Positions 16,789-25,888 of a stretch of 64,000 bases of DNA are shown one piece after another. Where the stretch lies: positions 1,736,001 to 1,800,000 of the forward strand of contig NZ_CP009227.1 of assembly GCF_000775995.1 (NCBI RefSeq), written 5' to 3'. A model generated the notes under the pieces. That model was not told the DNA's origin. It did not search any database and saw only the letters and a program-made list of their open reading frames with translations. Position numbers and translations under genes: made by a program. The stretch is from Treponema sp. OMZ 838. GTDB lineage: Bacteria > Spirochaetota > Spirochaetia > Treponematales > Treponemataceae. The stretch's first letter is position 1. Every line of letters starts with the position of its first letter.

Positions 16789-17394
16789 TTACCGAATAAC
16801 AAGTGCATCGGGTTGATGCACATGAACAAAAGGCAATCGATCGCCACCCTTAAAAAACAGCTTGGTAATATTTTCCGCTCCGGGACGTTCCTCAAGGATG
16901 CCGTCTTTTAATGCGTCAAGGATCGCCTTTTTATTTGGTTCTCTCGGCATTAAAAATTCTTCCGGCAGCTTTGAAAAATCCGCTCCACTTTCAAAGTCGA
17001 TTGTCTTACCGCCGACATTTTGAATCCCAGCGCTGAAGAAATCAGTCTTGTATTTTTTCAACTCAAGACGCTCCATACCCCAGCGCAAAAGTTCCGTTAC
17101 ACATTTCGCACGGTTGGTAAATGCTTTTGACCGCTTAGTCAACCGGTCGGATTCTGCTTTAAAATTCTTTTTTTCTGCCTCCGCATTTTCAGCAGATAAC
17201 CGCAAATTTTTGATAAACCGGCAGTAGCTATCAAACTTCTTTTTGAAAGCCTCTTCACTTTCAGTAAACCATGCTTTCATAGCTTCAAACTCTTCAGCTG
17301 TCGGTTCTCGCGGATCTCCGTTTTCGTCTACAATACTTTCCATCAGGGTATAAAGACTTTTTAAGTCTCCGGTTATTTCATACAATGTTGACAT
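16789..17394 (-). CDS. Siphovirus Gp157-like protein
   Basis: A 201-residue, strongly helical protein. MSTLYEITGDLKSLYTLMES with a later ERLELKKYKTDFFSAGIQN is characteristic of the Sipho_Gp157 family, which has been linked to phage resistance functions in lactococcal phage systems. The start at 17394 has a GAGGAGG ribosome-binding site nine bases upstream; the longer frame to 17415 would run over that site. The middle third is a likely coiled coil (residues ~50-105). Confidence 0.75.
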   Translation of the reverse strand: MSTLYEITGDLKSLYTLMESIVDENGDPREPTAEEFEAMKAWFTESEEAFKKKFDSYCRFIKNLRLSAENAEAEKKNFKAESDRLTKRSKAFTNRAKCVTELLRWGMERLELKKYKTDFFSAGIQNVGGKTIDFESGADFSKLPEEFLMPREPNKKAILDALKDGILEERPGAENITKLFFKGGDRLPFVHVHQPDALVIR

Positions 17395-17398
17395 ACTG

Positions 17399-17581
17399 TT
17401 ATTCCTCCTCTCCATTTTCTGCTTCTAACTGCTCCGGTGTTTTTTGCACTGCAATTTTCAATGTCCAATACGACACGCCGTCTGTACCGATTTCTTTTCG
17501 TGCCTCAACAACATCGAACGATACATCGCCGCCTGCATACGCAAATCTTGACGCAATCTCGAAAAATTCATTTATAGCCAT
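17399..17581 (-). CDS. Small hypothetical phage protein (60 aa)
   Basis: A 60-residue acidic protein (MAINEFFEIASRFAYAGGDV...AENGEEE). GAGGAG precedes the ATG at close spacing. It ends four bases before the preferred start of the Gp157-like gene, so co-translation is likely. No family recognised. Confidence 0.55.
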   Translation of the reverse strand: MAINEFFEIASRFAYAGGDVSFDVVEARKEIGTDGVSYWTLKIAVQKTPEQLEAENGEEE

Positions 17582-17660
17582 ACTCCTCGTATAAAGTTTT
17601 TAAGCTCTTTAGACGGCCGTCTTTTAGCTTATAAGATGCGCGGGGCTTGCACCCGTTCAA
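17568..17660 (-). CDS. Possible tiny phage ORF (30 aa, TTG start)
   Basis: The 100-base gap upstream of the 60-residue gene carries a frame that reads as basic, protein-like text (CKPRASYKLKDGRLKSLK) from a TTG at 17660 to a TGA at 17568, overlapping the start of the next gene. A GGAAGGGAA element precedes the TTG. The product looks like part of a small helix-turn-helix. The call is tentative because no ATG exists. Confidence 0.25.
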   Translation of the reverse strand: MNGCKPRASYKLKDGRLKSLKTLYEEYGYK

Positions 17661-17680
17661 TTCCCTTCCGGTGCATCTCT

Positions 17681-18043
17681 TTATATACAGCCCGCGTTTT
17701 TCAGCTGCTGTAATGCGGCTTCTCCACTCGTTACCACGAATGCAACGCCGCCTTTTTTGTTTATGTCGTTAATTCTGTGCTTTTGCTCTGCCGATAAACG
17801 TCCGCCAACCGGACGCTTGCACTCGATACCGACGAACCGTCCGCGGTTATCGTAACCTTCAAAATCGAGCGTTCCTTTATTTGCTGTGCGGATAAAGCGG
17901 CGGGCTTTGCCGGTGCCGATTGCAAAAGCACCGGTGTTTATTCGCTGGATTGCAAGACCGGTTAATTCGATTACGGCTTTTACCTCGCGGATTACCGCAT
18001 CTTCTGTAATTGCTTTGTTGAGCATAGAACTATTCTTTTTCAT
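17681..18043 (-). CDS. VRR-NUC domain nuclease
   Basis: A 120-residue protein. KGTLDFEGYDNRGRFVGIEC then KRPVGGRLSAEQKHRI is the VRR-NUC core (PD-(D/E)xK type), with the acidic residues and Lys of the active site visible as D...E-C-K. These small phage nucleases are thought to act on branched DNA. It is near the right end of the visible early operon. Confidence 0.85.
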   Translation of the reverse strand: MKKNSSMLNKAITEDAVIREVKAVIELTGLAIQRINTGAFAIGTGKARRFIRTANKGTLDFEGYDNRGRFVGIECKRPVGGRLSAEQKHRINDINKKGGVAFVVTSGEAALQQLKNAGCI

Positions 18044-18212
18044 ACGCTGTCTTTAGACTCTCAAGTTCTGCATCTGAAATCTCAAAAAGCTGAACATCCG
18101 GCATAAACCGACGCTTTTGATCTTCGAGTGTGTCGCAGAATCCAAAGGCGCATAAGTGTTCCCGCCTAGTCCCTTTATCATCAAAATAGACTTCTACAGC
18201 CTTATAGTTCAT
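18030..18212 (-). CDS. Small hypothetical phage protein (60 aa), first early gene seen
   Basis: A 60-residue acidic protein (MNYKAVEVYFDDKGTRREHL...) with a strong GGGAGGT ribosome-binding site. It overlaps the VRR-NUC gene by 14 bases. It is the right-most phage gene in the window and lies just downstream of a terminator-like hairpin (18238-18280). Function unknown. Confidence 0.55.
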   Translation of the reverse strand: MNYKAVEVYFDDKGTRREHLCAFGFCDTLEDQKRRFMPDVQLFEISDAELESLKTAYEKE

Positions 18213-18237
18213 TCTTTTACCTCCCGCTGTTTAGCGC

Positions 18238-18280
18238 AAAAAAAAAGCACGTAAGGTTGACTTGCGGTTTCCCTACGTGC
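18238..18280 (-). terminator. Terminator-like hairpin in early-operon leader
   Basis: On the minus strand, GCACGTAGGG pairs with the CCTTACGTGC arm across an internal segment and is followed by nine T. It sits 26 bases upstream of the first early gene, so it would stop upstream transcripts unless antitermination occurs. Confidence 0.6.
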
Positions 18281-18602
18281 TTCCGGAGTGCTTATGGCTA
18301 TCCGTCTCGCGTTTTAAGCGATTAAACAGACAACCGCAATAACCTGTTTAACCGCTCAAAAACAACCGATGTAATCGGCTTTTCTGATTGATGGCAAGGC
18401 AAGCCGTTTGCAAGCCAGCCGTAACATGGTCTTGCGCGTCTTACCTTTACTCTTACAGTTAGAGGTTATTGATTCGTAATGTGGTGCTGTGATAATCTGT
18501 TAAGGTATGTACTGGAGGCTATCTAGTGCATTTTTTTGAAATTTTGGCACACAATTATTCTGCGGGGATGCTAAGAAACAACCTGATGCGTTTGCACGGG
18601 GC

Positions 18603-18631
18603 TTGACTTTCTTTTGAAATTATGGAATACT
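18603..18631 (+). promoter_or_regulatory. Sigma70-like promoter of the tRNA operon
   Basis: TTGACT, a 17-base spacer and AATACT lie about 30 bases before tRNA-Lys. Confidence 0.55.
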
Positions 18632-18661
18632 CGTTCAGTCTTGCTAAGACGGTTATGTAAC

Positions 18662-18734
18662 GGGCCATTAGCTCAGCTGGTAGAGCAACAGACTCTTAAT
18701 CTGTGGGTCGCAGGTTCGAAGCCTGCATGGCTCA
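18662..18734 (+). tRNA. tRNA-Lys (CTT)
   Basis: A 73-base cloverleaf. The acceptor GGGCCAT pairs with ATGGCTC, the anticodon loop is CTCTTAA in an ACAGA/TCTGT stem, and the T-loop GGTTCGAAG is standard. CCA is not encoded. First of three tRNAs read to the right. Confidence 0.93.
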
Positions 18735-18818
18735 GATGAATAGGAGGTTAAGTAGCCTAAAGGCTAGGACTTGACATTCCTAAGAATCATCGGTATATTG
18801 TTTCGACTCACTTTGTGA

Positions 18819-18898
18819 GCGAGAGTGGTGGAATTGGCAGACACGCCAGACTTAGGATCTGGTGCCTCGGCGTGAGGGTTCAAGTCCCTCCTCTCGCA
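18819..18898 (+). tRNA. tRNA-Leu (TAG)
   Basis: The acceptor GCGAGAG pairs with CTCTCGC. The anticodon loop CTTAGGA in a CCAGA/TCTGG stem gives TAG. A variable arm (TGCCTCGGCGTG) and T-loop GGTTCAAGT are present, as expected for a class II tRNA-Leu. Confidence 0.92.
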
Positions 18899-18934
18899 GG
18901 ATTCCACAACAGTACATACCGAGCGATATATTTT

Positions 18935-19006
18935 GCGGGAATAGCTCAGTGGTAGAGCGCCACCTTGCCAAGGTGGATGTCGCGGGTTCAATCCCCGTTT
19001 CCCGCT
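18935..19006 (+). tRNA. tRNA-Gly (GCC)
   Basis: The acceptor GCGGGAA pairs with TTCCCGC. The anticodon loop TTGCCAA in a CCACC/GGTGG stem gives GCC. T-loop GGTTCAATC is present. A terminator follows nine bases downstream. Confidence 0.93.
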
Positions 19007-19014
19007 CTTACAGA

Positions 19015-19047
19015 AGCGATTCGGTACACCCGAATCGCTTTTTTTTT
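19015..19047 (+). terminator. Terminator of the tRNA operon
   Basis: The stem GCGATTCGG/CCGAATCGC with a five-base loop is followed by nine T. Confidence 0.9.
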
Positions 19048-19077
19048 AACCGGAAGTTGCCGGTGAAGAATCAACAA

Positions 19078-19161
19078 CCCCGACGCGAGCGTCGGGGTAT
19101 GTTGTTCTCATAAGGTGGTTGCAGTCGGCTTTAATACCCTTGTTACGACTAGGTATTAAAG
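19078..19161 (+). promoter_or_regulatory. Two consecutive hairpins ahead of tig
   Basis: A perfect stem CCCCGACG/CGTCGGGG (19078-19097) flanked by AACAA/TTGTT, and a perfect 10-bp stem CTTTAATACC/GGTATTAAAG (19129-19161), lie in the leader of the trigger factor gene. The first may be a second terminator. The second has a 13-base loop and no T run, so it could be a leader element. Confidence 0.45.
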
Positions 19162-19220
19162 CCTCCGCACGAATAAAGTTCTCTTGCGAGAAACCCTTTT
19201 AGTACCATAAGGATATGCCA

Positions 19221-20612
19221 ATGAATTTTACGAAAGAATTTACCCCTATCGAAAAGTCTCGGATGAAACTTTCGATTACCGTTAAGCAGGATGAGGTGCA
19301 AAACCGATATGCGCTTTTAACGAAAAAATATGCGAAACAGCTCCAAATACCGGGCTTTCGTAAAGGCAAAGTACCGGTAAAAGTCCTTGAACAGAAATTC
19401 GGTGATACATTGCGCGCTGAAACGTATGACGAAGTAATTCAGAATGTATTGGAAGAAGTATTTGAATCTGCGGATAAATATTCGCGGCCGTTACCGTATT
19501 CACAGCCTGAACTTGACGGTACGCCCGATTTCAAACTTGACTCCGACTTGGTGTTTACTGTTCTCTATGATGTACTTCCCAAAGTAGAAATAGCAAAGAC
19601 GGAAGGTTTTACGGTATCCGTACCCGAAGTATCCGTTACCGATACTGATATCGAAAAAGAATTGGCGTTGATACAGGAACGCAACGCGCTTGTCATCGAT
19701 TGCGGTGAGGGCGATACTGTAAAAAATGATAATATCGTAACCATTAACTATGTGCAGCTTGATGATGCCGATGCGGAAATCGAAAGTTCAAAACGCAACG
19801 ATTTTGTATTTACCGTCGGTAAGGGACAGTTCCATTACGGTGTAGATGATGAGCTTATCGGTATGAAGAAAGGCGAAGAAAAGGTTATCTCCAAGACATA
19901 TCCTGCCGAACATATCGACAAACAGTTGGCCGGAAAAACAATCAAGCTAAAGGTTAGCGTAACTGCATTAAAACGTAAAGATTTGCCTGCTATCGATGAT
20001 GATCTCGCGCAGGACGTAAGCGAAAAATACAAGACACTTGCCGATTTAAAAGCTGACATCTCAAAAAATCTTACACGCCAGGTAGAAGATGTTCTGAATC
20101 GGAAAAAGACCGACAACCTGCTGAAGCAAATGGCAGAAGCCAATCCCATTGAGCTGCCTGAGTCTATGGTTAAGGCAGAACTCGAAGGCCGGTGGGCTAT
20201 GTTGGCACAGCGCTTGGGAATGTCTCCCGAAAGTTTGGAAAAATTGACAATCGATATAAACGGTAAATTATCAAAAGCATCCGCGATGACTGAATGGCGG
20301 GCAGAGGCTGAACTCCGGCTTAAGACTCGTATCATCGTTGAAAAACTGATGGAAGAGCGGGGCATTACCGCGTCTCCGGAAGATGTTGAAGCGGAATACG
20401 CCTCAATAGCAGAGCGCACGGGAGCATCCGCAGAAGAAGTTAAAAAGCATTATGACGGGAATCCTCGTGAAAAAGAGTATGTGATCGACGATATTAAGGA
20501 AAAGAAACTCTATACTCAGCTTTTTGAAAAATCAACGGTAAAACCGGGTGAAAAACTGACGGTAGAACAATTGCTTGGAGAGGGAGCTGCTGATGTCGGA
20601 ACAGATGCATAG
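19221..20612 (+). CDS. tig: Trigger factor (ribosome-bound chaperone, peptidyl-prolyl isomerase)
   Basis: A 463-residue trigger factor: N-terminal ribosome-binding domain with the signature [17 protein letters not shown], a central FKBP-like isomerase domain ([10 protein letters not shown] ... [20 protein letters not shown]), and a helical C-terminal chaperone domain. It folds nascent chains at the ribosome exit. The start at 19221 (MNFTKEF) is preferred over 19215 because AAGGA is seven bases upstream of it. The 3' end overlaps clpP, forming a tig-clpP-clpX operon. Confidence 0.95.
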   Translation: MNFTKEFTPIEKSRMKLSITVKQDEVQNRYALLTKKYAKQLQIPGFRKGKVPVKVLEQKFGDTLRAETYDEVIQNVLEEVFESADKYSRPLPYSQPELDGTPDFKLDSDLVFTVLYDVLPKVEIAKTEGFTVSVPEVSVTDTDIEKELALIQERNALVIDCGEGDTVKNDNIVTINYVQLDDADAEIESSKRNDFVFTVGKGQFHYGVDDELIGMKKGEEKVISKTYPAEHIDKQLAGKTIKLKVSVTALKRKDLPAIDDDLAQDVSEKYKTLADLKADISKNLTRQVEDVLNRKKTDNLLKQMAEANPIELPESMVKAELEGRWAMLAQRLGMSPESLEKLTIDINGKLSKASAMTEWRAEAELRLKTRIIVEKLMEERGITASPEDVEAEYASIAERTGASAEEVKKHYDGNPREKEYVIDDIKEKKLYTQLFEKSTVKPGEKLTVEQLLGEGAADVGTDA

Positions 20613-21198
20613 CCTTGTTCCTTATGTTATTGAGCAGACGGGAAACGGGGAACGCAGCTACGATATTTTTTCGCGCCTGTTAAAAGACCGTATTATCTTT
20701 GTTGATGGTGAAATAACCGATGCAACCGCCGATTTGGTTGTTGCACAGTTGCTTTTTCTGGAATCACAGAACCCCGATAAAGATATCAGCCTTTATATTA
20801 ACAGCCCCGGCGGTTCGGTAACGGCTGGGCTTGCCGTTTACGATACGATGCAGCATATTCATCCTCATGTACAAACCATCTGTCTGGGACAGGCGGCCAG
20901 TATGGCTGCTGTTCTGTTGGCAGGGGGAAGCAAAGGAAAACGCTTTGCACTGCCTTCTTCCCGTGTGATGATTCATCAGCCGTGGGGCGGCGCACAGGGA
21001 CAAGCCAGCGATATTACCATACAGGCACGGGAAATACTCCGGTTAAAAAAATTGATTATCCAATATTGCGCCCATCACACCGGAAAAACGGAAAAGGCGG
21101 TTGCCGAAGACATGGAACGGGATTTCTTTATGTCTGCGCAAGAGGCCTGCGAATACGGCATCGTCGATATGGTCATGGATAGGAGAAAAAATGCCTAA
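20593..21198 (+). CDS. clpP: ATP-dependent Clp protease proteolytic subunit
   Basis: A 201-residue serine protease chamber subunit. The catalytic Ser is in [14 protein letters not shown] (residue ~103) and the His in VMIHQPWGG (~128). [19 protein letters not shown] forms the oxyanion and handle region. The start at 20593 has a GGGAG site six bases upstream and lies inside the tig 3' end; a later in-frame ATG at 20605 is a possible alternative. ClpX is encoded next and overlaps by eight bases. Confidence 0.96.
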   Translation: MSEQMHSLVPYVIEQTGNGERSYDIFSRLLKDRIIFVDGEITDATADLVVAQLLFLESQNPDKDISLYINSPGGSVTAGLAVYDTMQHIHPHVQTICLGQAASMAAVLLAGGSKGKRFALPSSRVMIHQPWGGAQGQASDITIQAREILRLKKLIIQYCAHHTGKTEKAVAEDMERDFFMSAQEACEYGIVDMVMDRRKNA

Positions 21199-22435
21199 AT
21201 TAAGAAGTGATTCTTCTTTAATCTGCTCTTTCTGCGGTAAGCGGGAAGATGCAGGCCGAAAAATAGTACCGGGACCGGGAGTCGCTATCTGCGATCATTG
21301 TATCCAGCTTTGTAAAGAATATTTGACCGCTTATAAGATGGCTACGCCTTTACAGCTTTCAGGGGATATTCCGACACCGATGGAATTAAAGACCTACCTT
21401 GACGAATATGTTATCGGGCAAGAGAAAGCAAAACGGGTATTATCGGTTGCCGTCTATAATCATTACAAGCGGATTATGCATCCGCCGGCTGACCGAAATG
21501 CCGTTGTTATTGAAAAATCCAATGTCTTACTGATAGGCCCGACCGGTTCGGGAAAAACGCTGTTAGCACGGACGCTTGCACAAAAGATGAAGGTTCCCTT
21601 CGCTATTGCGGATGCGACTACTTTAACCGAAGCAGGTTATGTCGGTGAGGATGTTGAAAATATCCTGTTAAAACTTATCCAGAATGCAGACGGCGATATT
21701 GCCCGTGCGGAACGCGGTATTATTTTTATTGATGAAATTGATAAGATTGCGCGGAAAAGTGAAAACGTGTCGATTACCCGCGATGTTTCGGGTGAAGGTG
21801 TGCAACAGGCTCTGTTAAAAATTGTTGAAGGAACCGTTGCTTCGGTGCCTCCGCAGGGAGGACGCAAACACCCGAATCAGGATATGTTGAAGATCGATAC
21901 GTCCAATATTCTGTTTATCTGCGGTGGTGCCTTTGTCGGGCTTGATACGATCATTCAGACACGGGTTGCAGAAAATCCGATGGGGTTCGGAGCCGATGTA
22001 CGGTCTTCAAAAGAAAAGGATTTGCAGGAGTTGTACGACAAGCTTATCCCCGATGATTTAGTAAAATTCGGTATTATCCCCGAATTGATCGGGCGGCTTC
22101 CTATCAGTGTTTCGCTCAGCGATTTAAAGCTTGCAGACTTGCGCCGTATTCTTGTTGAACCTAAGAACGCGATTATCAAACAGTTCCAAGAATCGTTTAA
22201 GCTAGATAACGTTAAGCTGACTTTTGATGATGCCGCCCTTGACGCTATTTCTCAGCAAGCGCTGGATCAAAATACCGGTGCACGAGGCCTTCGTTCTATC
22301 GTAGAGAAGCTGATGCTTGATGCGATGTTCGAGGCTCCGTCGATGAAAGGTCAAAAGGCCTTGCATATCACAAAGAAGGTTATTGAAGAAACAGAGAAGC
22401 CTGAGTTAAAGCTGATTTCGGAAAAAACGGCATAG
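21191..22435 (+). CDS. clpX: ATP-dependent Clp protease ATP-binding subunit
   Basis: A 414-residue AAA+ unfoldase. An N-terminal zinc finger ([11 protein letters not shown] ... CDHCIQLC) is followed by Walker [12 protein letters not shown], Walker [12 protein letters not shown], and the pore and sensor region [19 protein letters not shown]. It hands substrates to ClpP. The start at 21191 overlaps the end of clpP and has AGGAG upstream; the longer frame beginning at 21101 is a shadow within clpP. Confidence 0.96.
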   Translation: MPKLRSDSSLICSFCGKREDAGRKIVPGPGVAICDHCIQLCKEYLTAYKMATPLQLSGDIPTPMELKTYLDEYVIGQEKAKRVLSVAVYNHYKRIMHPPADRNAVVIEKSNVLLIGPTGSGKTLLARTLAQKMKVPFAIADATTLTEAGYVGEDVENILLKLIQNADGDIARAERGIIFIDEIDKIARKSENVSITRDVSGEGVQQALLKIVEGTVASVPPQGGRKHPNQDMLKIDTSNILFICGGAFVGLDTIIQTRVAENPMGFGADVRSSKEKDLQELYDKLIPDDLVKFGIIPELIGRLPISVSLSDLKLADLRRILVEPKNAIIKQFQESFKLDNVKLTFDDAALDAISQQALDQNTGARGLRSIVEKLMLDAMFEAPSMKGQKALHITKKVIEETEKPELKLISEKTA

Positions 22436-22489
22436 TTTGTCGAATTGTATTTTGTTTGACTTATTCTTTAGATAACATCAAATACCATA

Positions 22490-22555
22490 AAAAAAGAGCC
22501 GGTGCATTAAACGGGCGGAAGCTAAAACTTCAACCGTTAGCGCCGGCTCTTTTTA
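22490..22555. terminator. Bidirectional terminator after clpX
   Basis: AAAAAGAGCCGG (22491-22502) pairs with CCGGCTCTTTTT (22543-22554); an inner CGGAAG/CTTC stem lies between them. It separates convergent clpX and the DoxX-like gene. Confidence 0.85.
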
Positions 22556-22593
22556 TATTCGTGCCGCTTTAATTAAAAAAAATGAGTTGCGGT

Positions 22594-23013
22594 TTAGTTG
22601 CGATATTGTACGCAGATGAGGGCACCCAGTACCATCAGGTGAGCGGAGAGCTGCTGCAGGTAGGTTAGTAAACCGTGCACACCATGTATGCCGCTGTTAA
22701 ATGTTCCGATAAAATCAATCAAAATAATATTGATGATCCATAAAACGATAAAAATAATTAAGATTACATTTAAAATTTGAGGGGAGAACGTAAAGAGCCC
22801 CATCAGCAGGAAAAAACCGGCGATAAGTTCACATACGGCAATCGCGATGATGATGATTGTGCTTATTGTTGAACTTTTTACCAGCTGTGTAAGAAAGGTA
22901 ACCACCGGATTTAAATTACCGGCGCTGGATTGCATAAGACCTGTTACTCCGCTGACCAGTAAGAAAAAAACAAGTGCAATTTGTAAGATGGTGATACCCA
23001 TACTTCGTCTCAT
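22594..23013 (-). CDS. DoxX-like small membrane protein
   Basis: A 139-residue protein with four hydrophobic segments (about 10-30, 48-72, 75-98 and 113-135) in the DoxX/TQO small-subunit layout. Its exact role is unknown; DoxX-like proteins have been linked to redox homeostasis and membrane complexes. The start at 23013 has GGAGG five bases upstream. The longer frame to 23025 would translate the ribosome-binding site. Confidence 0.65.
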   Translation of the reverse strand: MRRSMGITILQIALVFFLLVSGVTGLMQSSAGNLNPVVTFLTQLVKSSTISTIIIIAIAVCELIAGFFLLMGLFTFSPQILNVILIIFIVLWIINIILIDFIGTFNSGIHGVHGLLTYLQQLSAHLMVLGALICVQYRN

Positions 23014-23040
23014 AAGAACCTCCAAGTATCTTCTGTAAGC

Positions 23041-23073
23041 GACATCCTAAAACTTCGGTTTTCTAAAGATGTC
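23041..23073. repeat. Interspersed hairpin (TTCG loop)
   Basis: GACATC-C-TAAAAC and GTTTT-C-TA-AA-GATGTC pair around a TTCG loop. It is one of a set of similar TAAAAC/GTTTTA hairpins in the chromosomal half of the window (also near 23236, 27440 and 33271). Confidence 0.55.
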
Positions 23074-23235
23074 TTGTATAATATCGGCGGATAGCGTCAG
23101 ACTTTTACGGTATTGGTAATTGAAAATGGTGGAAATTGTTTGCGCAATTCGGATTCTAAATCATTTATGAATTATTTCTCCCTCTTGCCTGAATATGTCC
23201 CGCCGTTTATACTTCCCAAAATCAAATCTAAGAAA

Positions 23236-23265
23236 AACCTCTAAAGGCTGAGGTTTTTAGAGGTT
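23236..23265 (+). promoter_or_regulatory. Hairpin containing the murE ribosome-binding site
   Basis: AACCTCTAAA (23236-23245) pairs with TTTAGAGGTT (23256-23265). The GAGG that serves murE is in the 3' arm, four bases before the ATG, so the hairpin could hide the site. It belongs to the TTTTAGAGGTTC repeat family. Confidence 0.5.
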
Positions 23266-23268
23266 CAC

Positions 23269-24867
23269 ATGTGTAATAACCGCTATGCAAAATCAATTCT
23301 TCAATGTCTTTTTTCTATAGAGCCGATAGAAGTGCGCGGGGCAGATGTTACGGTGCATTCGCTTTCGTATGATTCGCGTGAGGTACGGACAGGCGCCGCT
23401 TTTTTTGCCTTGCCCGGCGTGCATACCGATGGTTCAAAGTTTATCGATGCAGCTATTGCGAAGGGCGCCGTTGCGGTTATTCATGAAACAACACTACCAT
23501 TATATCAAGAGCATATTTGTTACGTTCAAGTGCCGGATGTTCGTGCCGCAATGGCCGCTGCTGCTGCCGTTTTTTTTGAGGAACCTTCCAAAGACTTGGC
23601 AACAATCGGAGTAACCGGTACGGAAGGAAAAACCAGTACCGTTGATTTTATCTGGCAGCTGCTGCGGCTTGCAGGGAAAAAAGCGGGCTTTTCTTCGACC
23701 GTATCTTTTTCATTTGGAGATGAGCCGGTCGCCAATCCGGCGCATCAGACAACGCCCGAATCGGTTACAGTGCAGGAACGGCTTGCCCGTATGCGGGATA
23801 ACGGCTGTGAATATGCAGTGGTGGAAGCATCTTCTCACGGGCTTTCTCCCCGAACGGCACGGTTATTGCATGTTCAGTTCGATGCAGGCGTATTTATGAA
23901 TGTGACGCAGGAACATTTGGAATTTCACGGTACCTTTGAACAATACCGCTACGATAAAGCGAATTTATTCCGCTCATTAGATAGCCATGATCATAAGAAA
24001 AAAAACGGAACGGTTGCGGCCTTCGGCATTGTCAATCTTGAAGACCCATCTGCCGCTTATTTTGCACAGGCGACAAAGCAGCCCGTATTCGGATTTTCCG
24101 TACAGAAGCATACCGGTGCTGCTGGGGCTGTTTCGTTCTCAAACTTTGCAGGCGGCTTATCTGCCGATAACGTGCATGAAGGGGCAAACGGTTTAACCTT
24201 TACCATTCACGCAGCGTTTAACGGAGTGCAGAAAACGTATAAGGCCGCCGCTCCGGTAACCGGCTTTTTTAATGTGTACAATATCCTTGCTGCTCTGATC
24301 GCCGTTCATAATTTAACGGGACTGCCGTTTGATATGCTGGTGCCGTTGCTCAATCGGCTTATGCCGGTAAGGGGGAGAATGTGCCGTGTCGAAGCGGGGC
24401 AGGGCTTTGAGGTGCTTATCGACTATGCGCATACGCCGTCATCATTCCAAGTAATTATGCCGTCTGTCCGAGACCGTGTTAAAGCGAAAGGCGGTCGTGT
24501 GATTGCCGTATTCGGTTCGGGCGGAGAGCGCGATACCGTTAAGCGACCGGAGCAGGGAAGAATTGCCGGAGAATACTGCGATACGATCATCCTCACCGAC
24601 GAAGACCCCCGCGGCGAAGACCCTGTCGAGCTTTTGGAGATGATTGCCGCAGGTTGTTCTAACAAGAAGCGCGGCGAAGAACTGTTTATCATTCCCGACC
24701 GGCCGGCTGCCGTCCGTAAAGCTTTTTCCCTTGCGCAACCGAATGATACGGTATTGTTGCTGGGGAAAGGGCACGAAAATTCGATTATCGGAAAGAACGG
24801 CGCCGTACCCTATGACGAGTACACCGAAGCGCAAAATGCCCTGCGGGAATTGCGGAGGACACGATAG
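23269..24867 (+). CDS. murE: UDP-MurNAc-tripeptide synthetase (Mur ligase E)
   Basis: A 532-residue Mur ligase. The N-terminal MurNAc domain is followed by the ATP site GVTGTEGKTSTVDFIWQLL (~residue 108), the carbamylated-Lys and Glu/His region (EASSHGLSPRTARLLHV, FMNVTQEHLEFHG), and the C-terminal domain with IDYAHTPSSFQ. The substrate motif reads DEDPRGEDP where mDAP enzymes have DNPR. Ornithine is the third residue in treponemal peptidoglycan, so this enzyme probably adds L-ornithine to UDP-MurNAc-Ala-Glu. It is cytoplasmic. Confidence 0.9.
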   Translation: MCNNRYAKSILQCLFSIEPIEVRGADVTVHSLSYDSREVRTGAAFFALPGVHTDGSKFIDAAIAKGAVAVIHETTLPLYQEHICYVQVPDVRAAMAAAAAVFFEEPSKDLATIGVTGTEGKTSTVDFIWQLLRLAGKKAGFSSTVSFSFGDEPVANPAHQTTPESVTVQERLARMRDNGCEYAVVEASSHGLSPRTARLLHVQFDAGVFMNVTQEHLEFHGTFEQYRYDKANLFRSLDSHDHKKKNGTVAAFGIVNLEDPSAAYFAQATKQPVFGFSVQKHTGAAGAVSFSNFAGGLSADNVHEGANGLTFTIHAAFNGVQKTYKAAAPVTGFFNVYNILAALIAVHNLTGLPFDMLVPLLNRLMPVRGRMCRVEAGQGFEVLIDYAHTPSSFQVIMPSVRDRVKAKGGRVIAVFGSGGERDTVKRPEQGRIAGEYCDTIILTDEDPRGEDPVELLEMIAAGCSNKKRGEELFIIPDRPAAVRKAFSLAQPNDTVLLLGKGHENSIIGKNGAVPYDEYTEAQNALRELRRTR

Positions 24868-25028
24868 AAAACCATCAATAATTCTGATGCAGAGTGCCGA
24901 GAGCTGTTGATTTTTTGTTGGGGTTTCCAAAGGGAATACCTTTTGGAAATGCGCGGAAAAAGGATAGGGTTGTAAGGGAATGGAAAAAACACCACTCTGA
25001 ACGGGGGAGGGAGCACTTCCCCTTAAAC

Positions 25029-25850
25029 TCAAAACAGCTTATCCAGCTCCACTGAAGGGGATATGTCGTAGATAAATCCGTTGCGCTTGCAATATGCTTT
25101 TATTTCTTTTGTCAGTTTTTTCGTTGCGCCGTATTCGAGTAAATAGACGGTGAGTCCATACGTTTTACATTGAGCCAGATATTCCATAAAATATGCTCTG
25201 TCGTCTACAGGTTTTGCTCCAAACGTATTATTCTTAAAATGTATTTCGGTAAATACGCTTTCTTGATTGACCCCGTGTACCATTCCTTTAATGGAATTTT
25301 GCTGCATCGCTTCGGTGATAAACGTATCTCCGCCGTTAATGATAATGGGTTTATTCTCCGTATGTATTTCGCGTAAGAGAGCCATCAGTCCTTGATATAT
25401 TTCGGATGTGTGATAATGATAATAAACGTCAGCGTTATCAAGAAAAAAACCGTCTATGCCTTTTTGAGACAAAAGCTGCGCTTTGTGTTTTATCCTTTTT
25501 TGCCATCTTTTATCCGCAACATTTACCCATTGTTCTTCGTCCCAATTTTCATAGTGTCCTAAAGCAATATCCGCAAATGCTGCATAGTCATCGCGGAATG
25601 TTTCGATAGAGCCGATGTTTAAATAAGAAAATATATGGACGTTTCCGTTTTTGTGAAGCTGCGCGATATCTTCTTGAGAAAAAAATTCCGCATCGATTAC
25701 CAGTGTTTTAATTTCTTTAAGCTGCATCACTTTTTCATGATCCATACCAATCAGCACTTTATAATCTTTGGTGCTTTCTGCGGATATACCGTTTATTACA
25801 ACAACTGCAAAAAAAATTACAAACAAGCAAGCGAGCTTTTGATTTCTCAT
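25029..25850 (-). CDS. Secreted GH114 family protein (endo-alpha-1,4-polygalactosaminidase-like)
   Basis: A 273-residue protein with an N-terminal signal peptide (MRNQKLACLFVIFFAVVV). Then follow the GH114 markers: FSYLNIGSIETFRDDYAAF, then KGIDGFFLDNADVYYH with the acidic pair of the active site, then YGLTVYLLEYGA. The fold is a TIM barrel that cleaves alpha-1,4-galactosamine polymers such as Pel-type exopolysaccharide. A biofilm role is inferred from the family. No glycan operon is adjacent. Confidence 0.8.
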   Translation of the reverse strand: MRNQKLACLFVIFFAVVVINGISAESTKDYKVLIGMDHEKVMQLKEIKTLVIDAEFFSQEDIAQLHKNGNVHIFSYLNIGSIETFRDDYAAFADIALGHYENWDEEQWVNVADKRWQKRIKHKAQLLSQKGIDGFFLDNADVYYHYHTSEIYQGLMALLREIHTENKPIIINGGDTFITEAMQQNSIKGMVHGVNQESVFTEIHFKNNTFGAKPVDDRAYFMEYLAQCKTYGLTVYLLEYGATKKLTKEIKAYCKRNGFIYDISPSVELDKLF

Positions 25851-25888
25851 AAATAAACCTTATATTGAGAATTACGGAATTATTCCGC

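Larger units (their letters stand above)
18213..18660. other. Structured non-coding region between prophage and tRNA cluster
   Basis: About 450 bases without a convincing gene. Facing the phage genes (minus strand), it holds a hairpin with arms GCACGTA/TACGTGC at 18247-18280 followed by nine T, and a second stem-loop, GCGATTAAACAG with CTGTTTAACCGC, at 18318-18355. It may be the leader of the phage early operon and contain the phage-chromosome junction, but I saw no direct repeat that would define an att site. Confidence 0.5.

Noticed and set aside
18662-18734. tRNA-Lys as the phage attachment site
   Set aside because: No duplicated 3' tRNA segment is visible in the window and no integrase is present here.
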